Shown here in pieces: positions 6,412-10,079 of a DNA stretch of 10,079 nucleotides. Below the pieces are notes generated by a model, which was given only the letters and a program-made list of their open reading frames with translations, was not told the DNA's origin and made no database searches. The translations under genes were made by a program, and so were the position numbers. The DNA is from Acidobacteriota bacterium (GTDB taxonomy: Bacteria > Acidobacteriota > Vicinamibacteria > Vicinamibacterales > 2-12-FULL-66-21), in the NCBI GenBank assembly GCA_013362195.1, contig JABFWM010000218.1, forward strand, positions 1 to 10,079, in the 5' to 3' direction. Positions within the stretch are counted from its first letter, which is position 1. Every line of letters starts with the position of its first letter.

Positions 6412-6453
6412 GGGAGTGTCCGCTATTGGGAAAACTGTGAGTGTCCCGGTTCT
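6412..6453 (+). repeat. Repeat copy C, overlapping the 3' end of the GNAT gene
   Basis: A 42-base unit, GTGTCCGCTATTGGG followed by AAAACTGTGAGTGTCCC and GGTTCT, in direct tandem with copy B (period about 41-42) and inverted relative to copy A. On the minus strand it supplies the last codons and the stop codon of the GNAT-family gene. Confidence 0.85.
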
Positions 6454-7283
6454 GACGCACGCGCCGCTAACAGATACTGGCCGCGGCCGGACGCCCGCGA
6501 CAGAAAGAAATCCACGGCGCGGTAGCCGCGCGCGAAACAGGACTCGAAGATCGCGCGCGTCGCCAGTCGCCACTCCAGCGCAAGCGCCGCCTCCGCCGCC
6601 TGCATCTCCGTGAACGCCGTCGGGATCTCGACGAGCAGCCGCGGCGCGTCGAGCGACAGATCGGCGCCGCCCGGCCGGAGCCAGCGCCCGCCCTCGCGCG
6701 ATGGGTTGACCAGTGGCGCGCGCGCCACCGCGCCGTCGCGCACCACGACCGCCGGCTGGCTGATGCGCCGCACCACGTGCGGCGCCGTCAATCGCCACGC
6801 GGCGACGAACCGATCCGTCGGCGTCCCATGGTGCAGCGGGCTCGTCGACTCGCCATAGACGTTCTCTTCGTATTCCTCGACCACGACGCCCAGCCTCGCG
6901 AAGTTCAGGTGCGCGTTCGTCGCCTGCAGCGGATCGAACGTCCACTCGACGAGATCGACGCCCATCGCCAGCGCGCGGTCGCGCTGCGCCAGCTTCAGCC
7001 GCAGGCCGACCCCGTGCTCGCGCGCGCCGGGCAGCACGCCCATCATGTGCGACCACTGCGTCAGCCGCCCGTCCCTCACGCCGGGAATGGAATAGACGAA
7101 CCCGATCAGCGCGCCGCTCTCATCGAAGGCGCCGAGCAGGATGCCGCCGCGCTTCACCGAGACCATCAGCACCGGCGGCGGGACGACGTCTTCGGCGTCC
7201 GCGTAGCCCCAGATCGCCTTTTCGAGCGCCGCCACCTGGCGACACTCGGCCATCGTCGTCAGTTCGCGGATATCGAACCGCAT
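6423..7283 (-). CDS. GNAT-family protein (COG3375-like predicted acetyltransferase)
   Basis: A 286-residue protein resembling the GNAT-superfamily group I know as COG3375, whose substrate is unknown. The acetyl-CoA-binding motif A lies at about 79-103: HMMGVLPGAREHGVGLRLK, with R88-x-x-G91-x-G93 as the P-loop-like Q/RxxGxG/A. Downstream are group signatures LVEWTFDPLQATNAHLNFARLG (111-132), ENVYGESTSPLHHG (140-153) and TDRFVAAWRL (156-165). The core ends naturally near GYRAVDFFLSRASGRGQYLL (253-272). The last ten residues, SEPGHSQFSQ, are encoded by repeat copy C, which also gives the TAG stop, so the original C-terminus seems to have been replaced or extended. ATG 7283 fits the family N-terminus; the Shine-Dalgarno is poor, and the gene follows the M16-like gene by 11 bases, suggesting it is the last gene of that operon. 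Confidence 0.82.
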   Translation of the reverse strand: MRFDIRELTTMAECRQVAALEKAIWGYADAEDVVPPPVLMVSVKRGGILLGAFDESGALIGFVYSIPGVRDGRLTQWSHMMGVLPGAREHGVGLRLKLAQRDRALAMGVDLVEWTFDPLQATNAHLNFARLGVVVEEYEENVYGESTSPLHHGTPTDRFVAAWRLTAPHVVRRISQPAVVVRDGAVARAPLVNPSREGGRWLRPGGADLSLDAPRLLVEIPTAFTEMQAAEAALALEWRLATRAIFESCFARGYRAVDFFLSRASGRGQYLLAARASEPGHSQFSQ

Positions 7284-7294
7284 CGAGGATGAGG

Positions 7295-8590
7295 TTACGT
7301 GGAGGATCCTGCGGCGCCCTCGCCCGGAACAGGGCCGGCGACCGCCAGTGTGGCGCGCTCGGGATGCAGCACGTCCGCCGCCGCGGCGCGCACCTCCTCC
7401 ATGGTCACGGCCTGGAGGATCGACGGAAGCCGGCGATCGAAGTCGAGACCGAGGCCGAAGAACTCGGCGGTCTGCAGGAAGGTCGTGATGCTCTCGTTGG
7501 TTTCGAGCATCCGCGGCAGCGAGCCAATCAGGTACTGGCGCGACTCGGCCAGCTCACGCTCGGTCGGCCCGTCTCGTCCGAGCGTCCCGACCTCCGCATC
7601 GATCGCCGCCACCGCCCGCTGGACGTTCTTCGGATCCACCCCGGCGCGGATGACGAGCGGGCCCGGCCCGAGGCTCGGATCGAACGCGCTGAAGGCGTAG
7701 TACGCCATGCCCTGCCGCTCGCGGATGTTCTCGGCGAGCCGCCCGCCCAGCCCGAACTGCCCGAGGATGTTGTTCATCACCCAGAAGGCGTAGAACCGCG
7801 GATCGAGCCGGTCGATCGTGGTGAAGCCATAGGCGATGTCGCTCTGCGACTTGCCCGGGATCTCGATGTCCGCCTGCCGCCGGGAGGTCGCGGCCGGCAC
7901 GGGCGGCACCGCCCGCTCGCGCGGCGTCGGCGCCGACCACCCGTCGAGCGCGCGCCCGACGCGATCGATCACCTGCGGCGCGTTCACGTCGCCGAGCACC
8001 ACAACGACGAGCGACGCGGGCGCGAAGCGCTGCGCATGATACGCGACGAGGTCCTCGCGCCGAGCGCGTTCGATCGTGTCGACCGTGCCTTTCGCGGGAC
8101 GGCCGTACGGATGGTCCGCGCCATACAACAGCGACTGGAGCGCTTCCGCCGCGCGGACGGCAGGATTGTCCTGATCCTGACGGATCCGCGAGATCACCTC
8201 CGCGCGGCGCTTCTCGAGCTGATCCTGGGGAAATACCGGATTGCGCGCGATGTCCGCGACGAGCGCGAGCACGTCGCTGAAGTCCTCGGCGAGACAGGTG
8301 CACGAGACCGTCATCAGGTGACGGTTGGTCGATACGCGGAGGCTCACCCCGCGGTCGTCGAGCGCTTCGGCAATCGCGTCGGCCGACCGCGTCGCGGTCC
8401 CGCGATCGATGACGCGGCCGACGAGCCACGACAGGCCGGTGAGATCGTCCGGTTCGTAGAGGCTGCCCGCGCGAAACGACACGCCGAACGTGACCGCCGG
8501 GGAAAACGCCGTCTCCTGCACGAGGACGGTGGCGCCGTTCGCGAGCGTCTCGCGAACCGGCGACAGTCCGCGCACCGTGACGGTGCTCAC
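7295..8590 (-). CDS. M16-family (insulinase-like) protein lacking the zinc site, probable partner subunit
   Basis: From GTG 8590 this is 431 residues with the two-domain M16 fold. The segment equivalent to the zinc motif of its neighbour (GVSHWVEHM) reads GLSWLVGRV (52-60): both His and the Glu are gone. No Glu appears at the third ligand position in RRAEVISRIRQDQDN. The C-terminal half keeps FGLGGRLAENIRERQGMAYYAFS (279-301), the Arg/Tyr stretch that binds substrate in non-catalytic M16 subunits. It therefore likely forms a heterodimer with the upstream zinc protease and helps hold peptide. GTG 8590 is chosen because it overlaps the upstream stop as GTGA and has GGAG 8 bases before it. An in-frame ATG at 8617 would add nine residues, MVSAGGVAG, with a weaker ribosome site. 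No signal peptide is visible. Family certain; partnership inferred. Confidence 0.9.
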   Translation of the reverse strand: MSTVTVRGLSPVRETLANGATVLVQETAFSPAVTFGVSFRAGSLYEPDDLTGLSWLVGRVIDRGTATRSADAIAEALDDRGVSLRVSTNRHLMTVSCTCLAEDFSDVLALVADIARNPVFPQDQLEKRRAEVISRIRQDQDNPAVRAAEALQSLLYGADHPYGRPAKGTVDTIERARREDLVAYHAQRFAPASLVVVVLGDVNAPQVIDRVGRALDGWSAPTPRERAVPPVPAATSRRQADIEIPGKSQSDIAYGFTTIDRLDPRFYAFWVMNNILGQFGLGGRLAENIRERQGMAYYAFSAFDPSLGPGPLVIRAGVDPKNVQRAVAAIDAEVGTLGRDGPTERELAESRQYLIGSLPRMLETNESITTFLQTAEFFGLGLDFDRRLPSILQAVTMEEVRAAAADVLHPERATLAVAGPVPGEGAAGSST

Positions 8591-9903
8591 GCCCGCGACT
8601 CCGCCGGCTGAAACCATCCGATGGTGCGCTTCTCGCGCGCGAGGCGCCGGCGGGCGACGTCATTCACCTGCGCGGTGGTCACGCCGTCGACTTCCGGCCG
8701 CAAGGTGTGGACGAACCCGTTCCCCACAATCGTGTCGAAGTAGCCGAGCTGGTGCGCGATGTTGGTGACCCCGTCGGTCTCGAACACCAGCCGCGCCTTC
8801 AGCTGCCGTTTCGCGCGCGCGACTTCTTCATCGGTGAGGCCTTGCTCCCGCACGCGCTCGATCGCTTCGAGCGCGGCCGATTCCAGCGACGGGAGCGACA
8901 CGCCTTCCATCGCCGTCAGCGACACGCTGAACAGGAACGGCTCCGCCGTCGCGACCAGCGACCCGCTCACCGCCGACGCGAGCCCGCGCTCCACGAGCGA
9001 CGTGTAGAGCCGGGCCTTGCGCTGCGGCGGCGCGCCTCGGAAGCTGGACCAGATGTTCGTGCCCTTCGCACCGGTCAGCGCCGCGTCGAGCACGAGCATC
9101 GGGAAGAAATCGGGATCGGTCGCGGCCGGCGCATGCCACGCACACTTCAAGTACGCGGTCGTGCCCTCCCGCTCGATGACGACGCGGCGTTCTCCAATCT
9201 GGTTCGGTTCGGCCGCGCGCCGGCGGGCGGGCGGCGAACCCGGCTGGGTGCGGCCGAAATGCGCGTCGGCGCGGCGCAGCACGTCCTCGGTCTCCACATC
9301 GCCGACGACGACGAGCGTCGCGTTGTTCGGGACGTAATGCCGACGGTAGTAGCCGTAGAGATCGTCGCGCGTCATCGAGCGCAGGTCTTCGATCCAGCCG
9401 ATCGTCGGATGCCGGTAGGGGTGCGCGCGAAACGCAGTGGCCGTGACTTCGGTGTCGAGCAGTTGATCCGGATCGTTCTCTCCGCCCTGGAGCTCGGAGA
9501 TGATGACCGTCCGCTCCGACTCGCACTCGTCAGGGTCGTAGAGGCCTTCGGACATGCGCTCCGCTTCGATGAAGAGCAGCGTGTCGAGAGCGTCCTTGCC
9601 CGCCGTCTCCAGGTACGTGGTCTGATCGATCCAGGTGTATCCGTTCCAGCTCCCGCCGAACCGCTCGACGATGCCCTTCATCTCGTCGCGCGGGATGTGG
9701 GCCGTGCCCTTGAAGTTCATGTGCTCGACCCAGTGCGAGACGCCGGTGTGGCCGGGACGCTCGTCGCCCGATCCCACGCGGTACCAGCACCACACGGACA
9801 CCAGTGGGGCCGTGTGCACTTCTTGAACGAGGATCTTGAGCCCGTTATCGAGGCGCGCTTCCCGCACCGCGGGCTGTCGAACGGGGGGCGCAGGCACGGC
9901 CAT
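8587..9903 (-). CDS. Zinc-dependent M16-family (pitrilysin/insulinase-like) peptidase
   Basis: A 438-residue single-unit M16 peptidase. The inverted zinc motif HWVEH lies at 57-61 in GHTGVSHWVEHMNFKGT (H57 and H61 ligands, E60 the catalytic base). E137 in ERTVIISELQGGEND is the expected third ligand, 76 residues after H61. The N-terminal strand RLDNGLKILVQEVHTAPLVSVWCWYRVGS is typical, as are HPYRHPTIGWIEDLRSMTRDDLYGYYRRHYVPNNATLVVVGDV around 160-200. Such enzymes degrade peptides or process proteins in a closed two-half chamber; the substrate here is unknown. There is no signal peptide (it begins MAVPAPPVRQPAVREARLDNG), so it is probably cytoplasmic, unlike the exported members. ATG 9903 is chosen because a TATAAT box lies 8 bases upstream, leaving no room for a longer protein. 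First gene of a three-gene operon; the next gene overlaps by 4 bases. Confidence 0.95.
   Translation of the reverse strand: MAVPAPPVRQPAVREARLDNGLKILVQEVHTAPLVSVWCWYRVGSGDERPGHTGVSHWVEHMNFKGTAHIPRDEMKGIVERFGGSWNGYTWIDQTTYLETAGKDALDTLLFIEAERMSEGLYDPDECESERTVIISELQGGENDPDQLLDTEVTATAFRAHPYRHPTIGWIEDLRSMTRDDLYGYYRRHYVPNNATLVVVGDVETEDVLRRADAHFGRTQPGSPPARRRAAEPNQIGERRVVIEREGTTAYLKCAWHAPAATDPDFFPMLVLDAALTGAKGTNIWSSFRGAPPQRKARLYTSLVERGLASAVSGSLVATAEPFLFSVSLTAMEGVSLPSLESAALEAIERVREQGLTDEEVARAKRQLKARLVFETDGVTNIAHQLGYFDTIVGNGFVHTLRPEVDGVTTAQVNDVARRRLAREKRTIGWFQPAESRA
8599..8602 (-). promoter_or_regulatory. Shine-Dalgarno deciding the start of the second M16 gene
   Basis: GGAG on the minus strand, 8 bases before GTG 8590, lies within the last codons of the upstream M16 gene. 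Its good spacing, together with the GTGA stop/start overlap, favours GTG 8590 over ATG 8617. Confidence 0.5.
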
Positions 9904-9911
9904 ATCCGTCC

Positions 9912-9917
9912 ATTATA
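9912..9917 (-). promoter_or_regulatory. Predicted -10 box of the M16 operon
   Basis: A perfect TATAAT on the minus strand, preceded by TG, ends 8 bases before the ATG of the zinc peptidase. The expected start point would leave a leader of only a few bases, and no Shine-Dalgarno is present in the 8 bases between. No convincing -35 box lies 16-18 bases upstream (the nearest, TTCCGG with a 19-base spacer, matches poorly). Confidence 0.5.
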
Positions 9918-10013
9918 CAGGCCGGATCGGACGCGCCCGGAAGCGTGAAATGCGCGAAATGTGGCCGAAAACTGCCCCAACTGCCGAGTTTTTCGACTGG
10001 ACCGCGGTTTGCA

Positions 10014-10051
10014 CTCCATCCATCGAACGGCATCGAACTCAACTGATGGAG
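10014..10051 (+). promoter_or_regulatory. Possible Shine-Dalgarno-masking stem
   Basis: CTCCATC (10014-10020) is exactly complementary to GATGGAG (10045-10051), which contains most of the Shine-Dalgarno of the following gene. The 24-base loop holds the direct repeat CATCGAAC at 10021-10028 and 10031-10038. It may limit translation, or it may be chance. Confidence 0.25.
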
Positions 10052-10052
10052 G
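10048..10052 (+). promoter_or_regulatory. Strong Shine-Dalgarno of the right-edge gene
   Basis: GGAGG with a 7-base spacer to ATG 10060. It is the best Shine-Dalgarno in the window and fixes the start of the truncated gene. The gap from 9904 to here holds no other gene that I can support. Confidence 0.6.
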
Positions 10053-10059
10053 ACGTAGT

Positions 10060-10079
10060 ATGTTGAAGCGGACGGTTCT
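10060..10079 (+). CDS. Start of an unidentified gene, truncated by the window edge
   Basis: Only six whole codons are visible (Met-Leu-Lys-Arg-Thr-Val) plus two bases. The strong Shine-Dalgarno and position, divergent from the M16 operon, make this a believable gene start. A short basic start followed by a hydrophobic residue could be the opening of a signal peptide, but far too little is visible to say. Confidence 0.55.

Noticed and set aside
6266..6453. CRISPR array
   Set aside because: The copies are in mixed orientation, with degenerate sequence and spacers of 1-8 bases rather than uniform unique spacers, and no cas gene is nearby.
6266..6453. Integron attC site or insertion-sequence terminal repeats
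   Set aside because: No integrase or transposase frame lies between or beside the arms, no target duplication is visible, and the nested multi-arm layout fits a small palindromic repeat cluster better.
7289..8611. A 440-residue plus-strand open frame opposite the second M16 gene
   Set aside because: Low-complexity Arg/Asp/Gly-rich translation typical of an antisense shadow; the minus strand encodes a clear M16 protein.
8707..9948. A 413-residue plus-strand open frame opposite the zinc M16 gene
   Set aside because: Same reasoning: antisense to a gene with an intact HxxEH motif and no recognisable motif of its own.

Overview
This is ordinary chromosomal bacterial DNA of high GC content carrying nine complete genes and two partial ones, densely packed. 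Gene content, codon use and style (an AlkP-superfamily protein ending in an LRSLGYV-like tail, a COG3375-type GNAT protein, a paired M16 protease operon) suggest an Acidobacteriota-like genome, perhaps near the Vicinamibacteria. That placement is my inference; no rRNA or other decisive marker is present. There is no tRNA, CRISPR array, transposase gene or prophage gene.

Layout. (1) 1-1734 (+): a membrane-anchored AlkP-superfamily (type I phosphodiesterase-like) protein, open at the left edge, which seems to have lost half of its metal ligands. (2) 1790-2392 (-): bioY, the biotin-binding subunit of an ECF transporter, convergent with gene 1 and divergent from thiD with only 18 bases between the two start codons. 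(3) 2411-6266 (+): a tight run of thiD, moaE, moaD, prfA, prmC and a HIT-family hydrolase. It mixes cofactor synthesis (thiamine and molybdopterin) with translation termination (RF1 and its glutamine methyltransferase). Gaps are 1 base or overlaps, except for a 58-base gap holding a hairpin before prfA. (4) 6266-6453: a convergent junction filled almost completely by one repeat family: five arms, including a 49-base perfect palindrome. The repeat runs into the end of the next gene. (5) 6423-9903 (-): an operon read right to left: a zinc-dependent M16 protease, its metal-less M16 partner (overlapping by GTGA), and a GNAT-family protein. (6) 10060 to the right edge (+): the first codons of an unidentified gene behind a strong Shine-Dalgarno.

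How the genes work together. prfA and prmC form a textbook pair, PrmC methylating the GGQ glutamine of RF1. moaE and moaD encode the two subunits of molybdopterin synthase. The two M16 proteins probably form a heterodimer, one subunit with the zinc site and the other with the Arg/Tyr-containing substrate-binding half. bioY and thiD are linked only by sharing a promoter region.

I found no new multi-gene system. The most unusual element is the nested inverted/tandem repeat cluster between the HIT gene and the GNAT gene, which appears to have been captured as the C-terminal tail and stop codon of the GNAT protein. Next come the degenerate active site of the AlkP protein and the bioY promoter lying inside the thiD coding sequence with almost no leader.
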